A stretch of DNA of 5,296 nucleotides from Rhodococcus sp. (in: high G+C Gram-positive bacteria). GTDB lineage: Bacteria > Actinomycetota > Actinomycetes > Mycobacteriales > Mycobacteriaceae. The stretch lies in assembly GCA_012515885.1 (NCBI GenBank), contig JAAYXN010000442.1, positions 1 to 5,296 of the forward strand. Reading direction: 5' to 3'. This document shows positions 1 to 5,236 of the stretch, piece by piece (the stretch's first letter is position 1; each line of letters starts with the position of its first letter). Below the pieces are notes generated by a model. That model did no database searches and had not been told where the DNA came from. It saw nothing but the letters and a program-made list of their open reading frames with translations. The position numbers and the translations under genes were made by a program.

Positions 1-105
1 CAACCGCCGAGAAGTAACATTTCGGCTATTTCCGGCACCTACCTGAGATCGAAATCGAAACTACTCGGACGTAGCGGTTGTGGTCTGCCGCTAGCCGACA
101 CAGAA

Positions 106-124
106 TCGAATGAGGTGCATTCGA
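106..124. promoter_or_regulatory. Inverted repeat, possible operator
   Basis: A perfect 7-bp inverted repeat with a 5-base spacer: TCGAATG, AGGTG, CATTCGA. It lies 65 bases upstream of the preferred start of the GNAT gene, a usual place for a repressor site. The half-sites resemble those of the actinobacterial LexA box (TCGAAC-N4-GTTCGA), but the spacing is three bases too long and the sixth base is wrong, so it is not a canonical SOS box. An operator for a TetR-, GntR- or MarR-type regulator is an equally good reading. The symmetry is seen; the function is inferred. Confidence 0.4.
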
Positions 125-137
125 CACCACAACGACA

Positions 138-157
138 GGCACCGATCGAACGGTGCC
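138..157 (+). promoter_or_regulatory. Leader hairpin before the GNAT gene
   Basis: A perfect 7-bp inverted repeat (GGCACCG and CGGTGCC) with the six-base loop ATCGAA. It ends 31 bases before the ATG at 189 and just upstream of the ribosome-binding region. The alternative GTG start at 153 would lie inside its right arm, which argues against that start. It could be a 5'-UTR hairpin that affects translation or mRNA stability, an operator, or the weak terminator of an upstream unit. It has no U-tract. Confidence 0.4.
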
Positions 158-171
158 GCCATCGCGGCGCC

Positions 172-183
172 GAGGAAATGAGG
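172..183 (+). promoter_or_regulatory. Ribosome binding site of the GNAT gene
   Basis: The purine-rich run GAGGAAATGAGG precedes ATG 189. The GAGG at 180-183 is five bases from the ATG and GAGGAA at 172-177 is eleven bases away, so at least one fits normal spacing. The GTG at 153 has no comparable site, so this run decides the start in favour of 189. Confidence 0.6.
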
Positions 184-188
184 TTCTC

Positions 189-842
189 ATGACGACGTCA
201 TCGGTTCAGGATCGGACTCTTGATCGGCGCGAGCTGACTCTCGCTTTGCTGCGCGCTCTCGAACAACGACAAGAAGTCCTGGAAGTCATCGTCGACAGCG
301 ACGATCGCACAGCGGCAACGGCAGCTGTCGCAGAACTACTTGGCGTCACTGAAACAGCGGCCGAGGCTGTGCTGAACCTACCGTTTCACCGTTTGACGAA
401 GACGGAACGCCAGCGCATCCAGTCTGAGCTTGAGGATTTGGATGCCCAGTTGGAGTGGACGGCCATCGATCGTCCAGCCAGCACCGGCGCGTCACTACGA
501 CTTCGCAGCTTCACTGCCAGCGACGCTGATCTCTTCCGACGTCGCTGCAACGAACAGTATTCGGAGTGGGACGAGGACCGCGTCGAGCAGGAACGACTGT
601 CTGGGATCGAGCGGGTCCGTGATGAGTCTGCGGCGTGGTTTGTCGCCGAGGATTCCGACTCGGGCGATACCGTCGGCCTGGTCTTTAGTGAACTGGCTGG
701 GCGCGAAGTGGACGTAGCGATTTGGATCGTCCCCGATAAGCGCAAACAGGGTTACGGCACTGCGGCGGTCAAGCACTGCCGTCGTCAGCTTGCAGCTGAG
801 TTCCCAGGAACCGTCTTGGTGGTGCGGGCTCCAGCGGCCTGA
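189..842 (+). CDS. GyrA-like coiled-coil / GNAT acetyltransferase fusion protein
   Basis: A 217-residue protein read from ATG 189; a GTG at 153 would add 12 residues but lacks a ribosome binding site. Residues ~13-88 closely resemble the part of GyrA that precedes and forms its coiled-coil tail: LLRALEQRQEVLEVI, then AELLGVTETAAEAVLNL, then a HRLTKTERQRI segment like the RRLAALERQRI of mycobacterial GyrA. The catalytic Tyr domain and the beta-propeller of GyrA are absent. Residues ~101-217 look like a GNAT N-acetyltransferase, with LRLRSFTASDADLF at the start and an acetyl-CoA pyrophosphate-binding motif R185-K-Q-G188-Y-G190 followed by the expected helix. The protein stops right after the next strand (TVLVV), so the usual last helix and strands of GNAT are missing. 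The substrate is unknown. The GyrA-like part may be a dimerisation or docking module; that is inference. It is transcribed alone and converges with the ABC operon. Confidence 0.8.
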   Translation: MTTSSVQDRTLDRRELTLALLRALEQRQEVLEVIVDSDDRTAATAAVAELLGVTETAAEAVLNLPFHRLTKTERQRIQSELEDLDAQLEWTAIDRPASTGASLRLRSFTASDADLFRRRCNEQYSEWDEDRVEQERLSGIERVRDESAAWFVAEDSDSGDTVGLVFSELAGREVDVAIWIVPDKRKQGYGTAAVKHCRRQLAAEFPGTVLVVRAPAA

Positions 843-872
843 TCCAGTGTCTTAACTTCTCCAGTGTCTTAA
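843..872 (+). repeat. 13-bp direct repeat after the GNAT stop codon
   Basis: The word TCCAGTGTCTTAA occurs twice, at 843-855 and 860-872, with a 17-base period. The first copy begins immediately after the stop codon, and the second runs to within two bases of the terminator hairpin. It looks like a short tandem duplication. No function is evident. Confidence 0.6.
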
Positions 873-874
873 AC

Positions 875-916
875 CGAAGTGGGCCCTCCGGCCGTTCTGC
901 CGGAGGGCCCACTTCG
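875..916. terminator. Bidirectional hairpin terminator
   Basis: A perfect 18-bp stem (875-892 with 899-916; left arm CGAAGTGGGCCCTCCGGC) closed by the six-base loop CGTTCT. It sits between the ends of two converging units, the GNAT gene (33 bases before) and the ABC ATPase gene (17 bases after), so it can serve both strands. There is no clear U-tract on either side, which is common for actinobacterial terminators. Confidence 0.9.
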
Positions 917-932
917 CTGGTAGGGGTTGTCG

Positions 933-1742
933 CTACACCACCTTCGCTTCCGCGCCGTGGCCCCACGGGGCGTGGCCGAGGAACTGGAGGATTTCTTGGC
1001 GCCGACGCTGATACGACTCTTCGAACTGGGCCTTCGGGTCACGCGGCCGATCGATGGTGACGATTTCGGCGACGGTCGCGGGGCGGTGCGTCAGCAGCAC
1101 GGTGCGGTCCGCCAACAGCAGCGCCTCGTCGACGTCGTGGGTGACGAACAGGATCGTCATCTGCGTTTGCTCCCACACCGAGATCAGCAGCTGCTGCATG
1201 TCGAGCCTGGTCTGCGCGTCGAGTGCGCCGAAAGGCTCATCCATCAGCATCACTTTCGGGTTGCAGGCCAACGTCCTGGCTAGTTGGACGCGTTGACGCA
1301 TACCGCCGGACAACCGGCTCGGCAGATGATCGAGGTACGAACCCAGGCCGACCTGACCGAGGTAGCGGGCCGCTTCTTCCTTCGCCTTCTTCCCGCGAAT
1401 CCCGCGCAGGTTGAGCGGGAATTGCACGTTCTGGGATGCACTGCGCCAAGGAAGCAGAGCGTCCTCCTGGAACACCATGGCGCAGTGGGCGTCGTTGCCG
1501 CTGATCTCCTTGCCGCCGACCGTGGCCCTGCCGCCCATGGGTTCAAGCAGACCGGCAAGGGCACGCAAGATCGTGGACTTGCCACACCCGGATGGCCCGA
1601 GGAAGACGATGATTTCGCCCGGTTCAATATCGAGGGTCACGTTGGCAGCGAGCTGCCCGTGGAAGCCGAGTTGGAGATTGTCGAGCCGAACGGCGGCACC
1701 GGCGTTGGCTGTGGTGGTTGGGGTTTCGAGGGTGCTAGTCAT
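933..1742 (-). CDS. ABC transporter ATP-binding protein, nitrate/sulfonate/taurine type
   Basis: A 269-residue cytoplasmic ATPase that should power the importer encoded by this operon. All nucleotide-binding motifs are present and intact: Walker A GPSGCGKST at 49-57, Q-loop Gln92 (VFQEDALLPW), ABC signature LSGGM at 144-148 followed by RQRVQLAR, Walker B VMLMDEP at 164-170, D-loop ALD at 173-175, and switch His202 in FVTHDVDEAL. The wording and length fit the NrtD/SsuB/TauB group. The C-terminal stretch has no extra regulatory domain. The ATG at 1742 follows AAGGGA with seven bases between, and the permease gene ends 31 bases upstream, so the genes are co-transcribed. It is the last gene of the operon, followed by the hairpin at 875-916. 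The substrate cannot be read from the ATPase; family and motifs are certain. Confidence 0.95.
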   Translation of the reverse strand: MTSTLETPTTTANAGAAVRLDNLQLGFHGQLAANVTLDIEPGEIIVFLGPSGCGKSTILRALAGLLEPMGGRATVGGKEISGNDAHCAMVFQEDALLPWRSASQNVQFPLNLRGIRGKKAKEEAARYLGQVGLGSYLDHLPSRLSGGMRQRVQLARTLACNPKVMLMDEPFGALDAQTRLDMQQLLISVWEQTQMTILFVTHDVDEALLLADRTVLLTHRPATVAEIVTIDRPRDPKAQFEESYQRRRQEILQFLGHAPWGHGAEAKVV

Positions 1743-1749
1743 GATCTGT

Positions 1750-1755
1750 TCCCTT
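1750..1755 (-). promoter_or_regulatory. Ribosome binding site of the ATPase gene
   Basis: AAGGGA on the minus strand, seven bases before ATG 1742. It supports this start and independent initiation in the 31-base gap after the permease gene. Confidence 0.6.
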
Positions 1756-1773
1756 CACACGAGGTAGACGGTC

Positions 1774-2688
1774 TCAGCGCTGTGCGCGTGGGAGCCAGTG
1801 GTTGACGCGGCGACCGATCAGCTCAACCACCCAGGCGGTGAGGAGGCCAAGTGCACCGATCGAGAGCATTCCCACGACGACGCCGGCGTAGTCGAGGAGT
1901 CCGTAGGCTTGCCACGTGTAGTAGCCGATGCCGTACTGGCCGGAGATCATTTCGGCGCTGACCACACAGATCCAGGCGACGCCCATGGCGACGGACAGTC
2001 CGGAGAAGATGCCGGGCATGGCGCCGGGAAGGGCGACGTGACGCAGGATCGTCCAGCGGCTCGCGCCCATCGTCTGTGCGGCTTCTTCCCACACCTTGGG
2101 CAGGGAGTCCATTGCGTGGATGGTGCTGACGACGACGGGGAAGAACGCGGCGAAGAAGGTGATGAAGACGATGCCCTGCTCGCTGGAGGGGAAGAGCAGA
2201 ATCGTCAACGGCACCAAAGCGATTGCCGGGATGGGTCGAACGATTTCGATGAAGGGACGCAGGGTTTTACGAGCAAGTTCCGAGCGGCCAATCAGTGTGC
2301 CGAGAGCGATACCAATGATCGCGGCGAGAGCGAAACCCAACAGGATGCGCTGCAAGCTCGCGAAGAGGTCCGCGTAGTAGGCGCCCGATCCGAGGCGGGT
2401 AGTGAACCCATCGAGAACCGCTGCTGGAGTGGGCATTCGGTTGAATCTGAGCCACGCCACCACTTCGTTCTCGGTGAGGAAGTGCCAGATTGCTACGAAC
2501 GAAACGATCGGAATGAGCGGGAGGGCAATGCTGGCAGCAGCTTTGCGAACTCCATTGCCGGTGATGGTGGGTGTGTGGTCACGCAGCCATCCGGTCACCT
2601 TCCCCGGACTCATCGGGCTGCGGCTACCCAGCCCGCCGAATCCCCCACCCGTTGCCAATCCGTCATGTGTCGGTGCCATGTGTGCCAT
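1774..2688 (-). CDS. ABC transporter permease, nitrate/sulfonate/taurine type
   Basis: A 304-residue inner-membrane subunit of a BPD-type importer. After a hydrophilic, Gly-rich N-terminus of about 48 residues, hydrophobic segments are seen near 52-71, 113-134, 150-166, 172-192, 229-249 and 266-287, giving about six membrane helices. The cytoplasmic EAA loop that docks on the ATPase is clear: E202-A-A, then G208 in EEAAQTMGASRWTI and LP at 220-221. FNRMPTPAAVL before the second helix and RPIPAIALVPLTILLF are typical of the NrtB/SsuC/TauC group. The start at 2688 is supported by AAGGAG eight bases upstream; a second ATG three codons inside is a less likely alternative. It lies 42 bases after the binding-protein gene and 31 before the ATPase gene, in the same operon. 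It probably works as a homodimer, as no second permease gene is present. Confidence 0.95.
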   Translation of the reverse strand: MAHMAPTHDGLATGGGFGGLGSRSPMSPGKVTGWLRDHTPTITGNGVRKAAASIALPLIPIVSFVAIWHFLTENEVVAWLRFNRMPTPAAVLDGFTTRLGSGAYYADLFASLQRILLGFALAAIIGIALGTLIGRSELARKTLRPFIEIVRPIPAIALVPLTILLFPSSEQGIVFITFFAAFFPVVVSTIHAMDSLPKVWEEAAQTMGASRWTILRHVALPGAMPGIFSGLSVAMGVAWICVVSAEMISGQYGIGYYTWQAYGLLDYAGVVVGMLSIGALGLLTAWVVELIGRRVNHWLPRAQR

Positions 2689-2696
2689 GGGTATTA

Positions 2697-2702
2697 CTCC
2701 TT
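2697..2702 (-). promoter_or_regulatory. Ribosome binding site of the permease gene
   Basis: AAGGAG on the minus strand, eight bases before ATG 2688. It is the best Shine-Dalgarno match in the operon and fixes the permease start. Confidence 0.7.
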
Positions 2703-2730
2703 AACTGGTGATCCAGGATGGATCGGGTGG

Positions 2731-4215
2731 TCAGTTGATGGGATCGGACTGCGCCAGTGCGGTCTCGAACGTCACGATCTCGGTGCCGGGATGGTCAGCG
2801 AGATGGTCCGCGGCGCGAGCCTGCGTCGCGAAGGGCAGGTAGCGCATGGTCGGCGACGCTGCCGGATCCACTACCCACACTGAGCTGTCGGCGAAAAGCT
2901 TTGTGCCCGTCGTGGTATCCGGGATATAGCTGGCTCGGACATCTCCGCCGTCTGCGGCGATACGCATCAGGAGGCAGCTGGGGGTCGCCGACACTTCAGT
3001 CTTGTCAGCTCCGTCGAACCACACTTCAGATGCGGTCGCGGGGTCCTCGACGGTGAGTCCGCAGATGTCGTCGTTTCCGGTCAGGGTGATGGGGTTGCCG
3101 ACGAAATCGGTCCGTTCCTCAAATTCGTCGCCGAACAGTTCCTTGAGGTAGGTCTCGTTGATGAAGTCGTCGATCTCGAACTCTTCACGCACCGAGCCGC
3201 GTTTGACGAGGAACTCTTTCACCTGAGCGAGTGAGTCACGGAACTCTCGCTTGATGGTTTGGTCGAACGAAACCAGGCCACCTGGACCGTTATAGAGGTA
3301 GGCGACTTCCGGTTCGATACCGGTGATTTCGCTAATCCTCACGGCCGCATCCATCGGGTTGTCGATGATGTAGTCCGTTGTTGTCCTCATCGCCGATAAG
3401 AACGCGGTCATCACTTCGGGATGCTCGCCGGTGAACTGTTTGCGAGCCACGATGCCGTGGAAGGTGGGGACACCGTTGTCGCCGCCGTCGTAGAGCAGTC
3501 GACCCTGTTCGCGGAACAGAACCAGCTGCGGCCAGGGAACGAACTGCGCGAGTGCGTCAACCTGTCCGCCTTCGATGGCTGCGGCTCCAATGGATGGGTC
3601 TTGGTTCGCGATTTCGATGGCTTCGCGGTCAATCCCGGCCTGCCCGAGCGCGGTGGCCAGCATGCCGTCGCCTGCGGAGCCGAGGCTGGTCGATACCTGC
3701 TTGCCTTTCAGATCCTCAAGCGTCGTCGCTGTTGAATCGTTAGGGACGACGACCTGGTTGAGGGAGCCGCGCAGGTTGTAGCCGGTGGTGGCCACGAACT
3801 CGGTGGAGGCGTCATCAAACTTTTCGGTCTTCGAGCCGTTGGTCAGGAGTGGGTAGTCACCCATCGAACCGATGTCGACATGTGAGGCGATCATCGCGGC
3901 GGTGAGCGGCGCTCCGGAGGAGAAGTCTTGCCACACGACGCGGTACTTCGTACCGGTCTCGCGGCCTGCTTCTTCCAGGGCCTTCTCGAAATCGCCGCGG
4001 TCGCGCATCAGCGTGCCTGCGTTGATGGTGTTGATGGTCTTGGACTGGTAGCCGACGTTGACGACCACGGTCTGTGAGTCGAAAACGCCGCAGCCGCTCA
4101 GCAGCGACGAAAACGCAACCGCTGCGGTGGTGACGGCCATCACGATCCTGCCGCGTCCCCCGCTTCGCGCTGCGGTAAGCCGGCGAGCCTTGGGTGGGTT
4201 GCTGTCGTTGAACAT
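2731..4215 (-). CDS. Lipoprotein substrate-binding protein with NosL-like C-terminal domain
   Basis: A 494-residue extracytoplasmic binding protein, first gene of the importer operon. The N-terminus is a lipoprotein signal peptide: an Arg-rich n-region (residues 9-23), a hydrophobic stretch and a lipobox LSGC with Cys42 as the lipid-anchored residue. Residues ~50-365 have the NMT1/SsuA/NrtA-like periplasmic fold: VNVGYQSKTINTINAG, VDIGSMGDYPLL, TTLEDLKGKQVSTSLGSAGD, EGGQVDALAQFVPW, and HPEVMTAFLSAM near the end. This family normally ends here. The remaining part, ~381-488, resembles NosL: DDICGLTVEDP, TPSCLLMRI, VRASYIPD, SPTMRYLPFATQARAADHL and GTEIVTFETAL in the NosL order, with Cys385, Cys414 and Met457 as possible metal ligands. 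The first Cys of a typical NosL C-x-x-C-x-M motif is replaced. The substrate is unknown. An in-frame TAG two codons before the ATG rules out a longer start. No Shine-Dalgarno is seen before the ATG; the GTG/ATG pair at 4143/4140 has AGGA upstream but would lose the Arg-rich n-region, so I keep 4215. Confidence 0.9.
   Translation of the reverse strand: MFNDSNPPKARRLTAARSGGRGRIVMAVTTAAVAFSSLLSGCGVFDSQTVVVNVGYQSKTINTINAGTLMRDRGDFEKALEEAGRETGTKYRVVWQDFSSGAPLTAAMIASHVDIGSMGDYPLLTNGSKTEKFDDASTEFVATTGYNLRGSLNQVVVPNDSTATTLEDLKGKQVSTSLGSAGDGMLATALGQAGIDREAIEIANQDPSIGAAAIEGGQVDALAQFVPWPQLVLFREQGRLLYDGGDNGVPTFHGIVARKQFTGEHPEVMTAFLSAMRTTTDYIIDNPMDAAVRISEITGIEPEVAYLYNGPGGLVSFDQTIKREFRDSLAQVKEFLVKRGSVREEFEIDDFINETYLKELFGDEFEERTDFVGNPITLTGNDDICGLTVEDPATASEVWFDGADKTEVSATPSCLLMRIAADGGDVRASYIPDTTTGTKLFADSSVWVVDPAASPTMRYLPFATQARAADHLADHPGTEIVTFETALAQSDPIN
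2752..3075 (-). other. NosL-like domain of the binding protein
   Basis: This segment codes for residues 381-488 of the binding protein, appended after the normal end of the family. NosL is an outer-facing Cu(I) chaperone family known from nitrous oxide reductase maturation. The match rests on motif order and spacing: CG-hydrophobic near the start, a CLL segment ~30 residues on, a Y-[IV]-x-D turn, a P-x-M segment, an F-A-T/S-x-x-x-A helix, and a final V-x-F-[DE]-x-[AL] strand. Metal binding is inferred; the Met of the usual CGM motif is Leu387 here, so affinity may differ or be lost. No other nos gene is in the window. Confidence 0.6.
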
Positions 4216-4350
4216 GGACTAAGAGTCGGAGGAAAGTGTTACGGCTGAACGACTCACTTTTTCTAATCAGTTAAGCCAGTAAATTGCGCTGTGAGGTCCG
4301 TCGCGTATACAACGCTGCATAGCTGGCAGTTTAGGTTTGAAATTGGGCTC

Positions 4351-4376
4351 AAAAAGCGCCTTTACGACGCCTTTTT
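4351..4376. promoter_or_regulatory. Hairpin and 11-base-period direct repeat, possible operator
   Basis: CGCCTTT occurs at 4357-4363 and again at 4368-4374, an 11-base period that places both copies on about the same face of the helix. The same stretch can fold as an 8-bp stem with one bulged C (AAAAAGCG at 4351-4358 with 4368-4376, bulge at 4370, nine-base loop). It looks like a small terminator, but both neighbouring genes start away from it. A regulator site for the divergent promoters is the more sensible reading. Confidence 0.3.
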
Positions 4377-4416
4377 CGTTTCTGCGGCGCTGCGTTTACC
4401 ACCGCGCAACAGCTAG

Positions 4417-4445
4417 TTGAACGTGCGCCAGAAAACTCATTAACG
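4417..4445 (+). promoter_or_regulatory. Weak candidate promoter for the DUF202 pair
   Basis: TTGAAC at 4417-4422 fits a -35 element; CATTAA or ATTAAC, 15-16 bases further on, is a poor -10. The start codon is about 50 bases downstream. This is a motif match only and could be chance. Confidence 0.2.
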
Positions 4446-4494
4446 CCACCACCGTTTAGTAGACGCATCACGGCCGTTTCGGCAGAGTAGAGCC

Positions 4495-4857
4495 ATGCCC
4501 GAAAAACAGTCTCAGCCTGCGATTCCGCCGGAACCGGACTACCGGTTTACGCTCGCGAACGAGCGCACATTTTTGGCGTGGCAGCGAACGGCACTGGGCT
4601 TGTTAGCCACCTCTGTTGCGGTCCTTCATTTTGTCCCGGTGCCCGATCACCCAGTTTTTGCCTATGTTTTGGGCGCGGCCCTTGCTGTGCTCGCGATCGC
4701 GTGCGCGACGGGTGGTTTGTTGCGGTGGCGTCGGGGTGACCAGGCGATCCGCGATAACGCTCCGCTACCGGGTTCTACGCTGATGGCAACTCTCGCAATC
4801 GTTCTCGTCGCTATTGGTGCGGCAACTATTGCGCTGACACTGATTGTCGCGGGTTGA
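4495..4857 (+). CDS. DUF202 (YidH-family) membrane protein
   Basis: A 120-residue inner-membrane protein of the DUF202 family, whose function is not established. The family signature lies at the N-terminal edge of the first helix: DYRFTLANERTFLAWQRT at residues 15-32. Three hydrophobic segments follow, near 33-49, 54-77 and 95-118, with a basic loop LRWRRGDQAIR at 76-86 between the second and third. This length and three-helix layout match the usual DUF202/YidH size. The ATG at 4495 has only a weak GAG upstream and begins just before a conserved Pro-rich leader. It is followed without gap by a second DUF202 gene, so the two are translated together. No odd composition or truncation is seen. 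Confidence 0.88.
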   Translation: MPEKQSQPAIPPEPDYRFTLANERTFLAWQRTALGLLATSVAVLHFVPVPDHPVFAYVLGAALAVLAIACATGGLLRWRRGDQAIRDNAPLPGSTLMATLAIVLVAIGAATIALTLIVAG

Positions 4858-4862
4858 CAGCC

Positions 4863-5216
4863 ATGACGACTGTGGTGGCGTCGCCTGTTCCTTTGCCTGG
4901 TTTCGATCCTGGGTTGCAGCCGGAGCGCACGGCACTGTCGTGGACGCGGACGTCGATTGCGATTGTTGCTAATGGCTTGTTGGTGACGGCGCGCGATGTT
5001 GTGGTGACGCCGCACCATTGGGAGCCGGTTACCGCCGTGGTCGCGGTGGCAGCGCTGATCGCTGCGGTGGCGGTGTACGCCATTGGCCGTGCCCGTAGCC
5101 GCCAGTTGGCGCTACGTCCTCTTCTACCTGGGGTGTGTGCGCCCCGTGCGATTACCGCAACGGGTGTTGCGGTGGTGGCCCTGTGTGTGACGCTGCCCCT
5201 CACAGCGCTGCTGTAG
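4863..5216 (+). CDS. Second DUF202 membrane protein
   Basis: A 117-residue protein from ATG 4863. It carries the other typical DUF202 variant of the signature, DPGLQPERTALSWTRT at residues 15-30, then hydrophobic segments near 31-44, 56-75 and 97-116, so about three membrane helices. A basic loop RARSRQLALRP (77-86) separates the second and third, as in its neighbour. A TTG at 4854 would extend it by three residues and overlap the TGA of the first gene (4855-4857); either start implies translational coupling, and I prefer the ATG. Tandem DUF202 genes of these two types are frequent in actinobacteria and suggest a heteromeric membrane complex, which is inference. The function is unknown. The hairpin at 5237-5280 ends the unit. 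Confidence 0.85.
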   Translation: MTTVVASPVPLPGFDPGLQPERTALSWTRTSIAIVANGLLVTARDVVVTPHHWEPVTAVVAVAALIAAVAVYAIGRARSRQLALRPLLPGVCAPRAITATGVAVVALCVTLPLTALL

Positions 5217-5236
5217 ATCTGCCATGTCCCATCCCT

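Larger units (their letters stand above)
1..188. other. Non-coding upstream region of the GNAT gene
   Basis: No convincing gene is seen here. One plus-strand frame is open from the window edge to a TGA at 190-192, which overlaps the ATG of the next gene as ATGA. Its translation is rich in Arg and Ser, its third-position GC is only about half, and it contains two clear inverted repeats, so I read it as non-coding. The stretch holds five TCGAA/TTCGA words (49-53, 55-59, 106-110, 120-124, 146-150) and inverted repeats at 106-124 and 138-157. A weak hairpin (6-12 with 20-26, one G-U pair) lies at the left edge and could belong to the preceding gene's terminator. I could not identify a convincing -35/-10 pair. 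Confidence 0.6.
4216..4494. other. Divergent intergenic region between the ABC operon and the DUF202 pair
   Basis: No gene is seen in these 279 bases. It separates divergent units, so promoters for both should lie here. Base composition is richer in A and T than the flanking genes. On the plus strand TTGAAC (4417-4422) followed after 15-16 bases by CATTAA/ATTAAC is a weak promoter candidate for the DUF202 genes. For the ABC operon I see no convincing -35/-10 pair; GTATAC at 4305-4310 is the most -10-like word on the minus strand. An A/T-flanked hairpin with an 11-base direct repeat lies at 4351-4376 and may be an operator. Confidence 0.6.

Noticed and set aside
1..20. Possible start of a divergent minus-strand gene at the left edge
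   Set aside because: Only six codons are visible from the ATG complementary to 18-20, and no well-spaced ribosome binding site precedes it.
106..124. LexA (SOS) box
   Set aside because: The TCGAA half-sites match, but the actinobacterial consensus TCGAAC-N4-GTTCGA is 16 bases, while this palindrome is 19 bases with a different inner base.
1..192. Plus-strand frame open from the left edge, ending in an ATGA overlap with the GNAT gene
   Set aside because: The overlap looks like translational coupling, but third-position GC is only about half, the translation shows no domain, and the stretch is filled with inverted repeats. A true gene tail cannot be fully excluded without the sequence to the left.
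1284..1805. A 173-codon open frame on the plus strand opposite the ATPase
   Set aside because: It overlaps an ATPase with all catalytic motifs intact and shows no domain of its own.
2710..2724. Small inverted repeat GATCC-N5-GGATC between the binding-protein and permease genes
   Set aside because: A 5-bp stem is too short to support an attenuator or a processing hairpin, and such repeats are expected by chance.
1798..2883. A 361-codon open frame on the plus strand opposite the permease
   Set aside because: It is antisense to a permease with clear EAA motif and ribosome binding site. Its translation is extremely rich in Asp, Glu, Gly and His with no recognisable domain, as expected of a shadow frame in GC-rich DNA.
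4228..4274. GGAGGA followed by a 12-codon GTG frame on the plus strand
   Set aside because: The spacing from GGAGGA to the GTG is only two bases and the peptide has no supporting feature. The purine run is simply the complement of the pyrimidine-rich leader of the binding-protein gene.
4404..4428. GCGCA/TGCGC inverted repeat upstream of the DUF202 pair
   Set aside because: Five pairs across a 15-base loop is weak and does not line up with the candidate promoter in a meaningful way.
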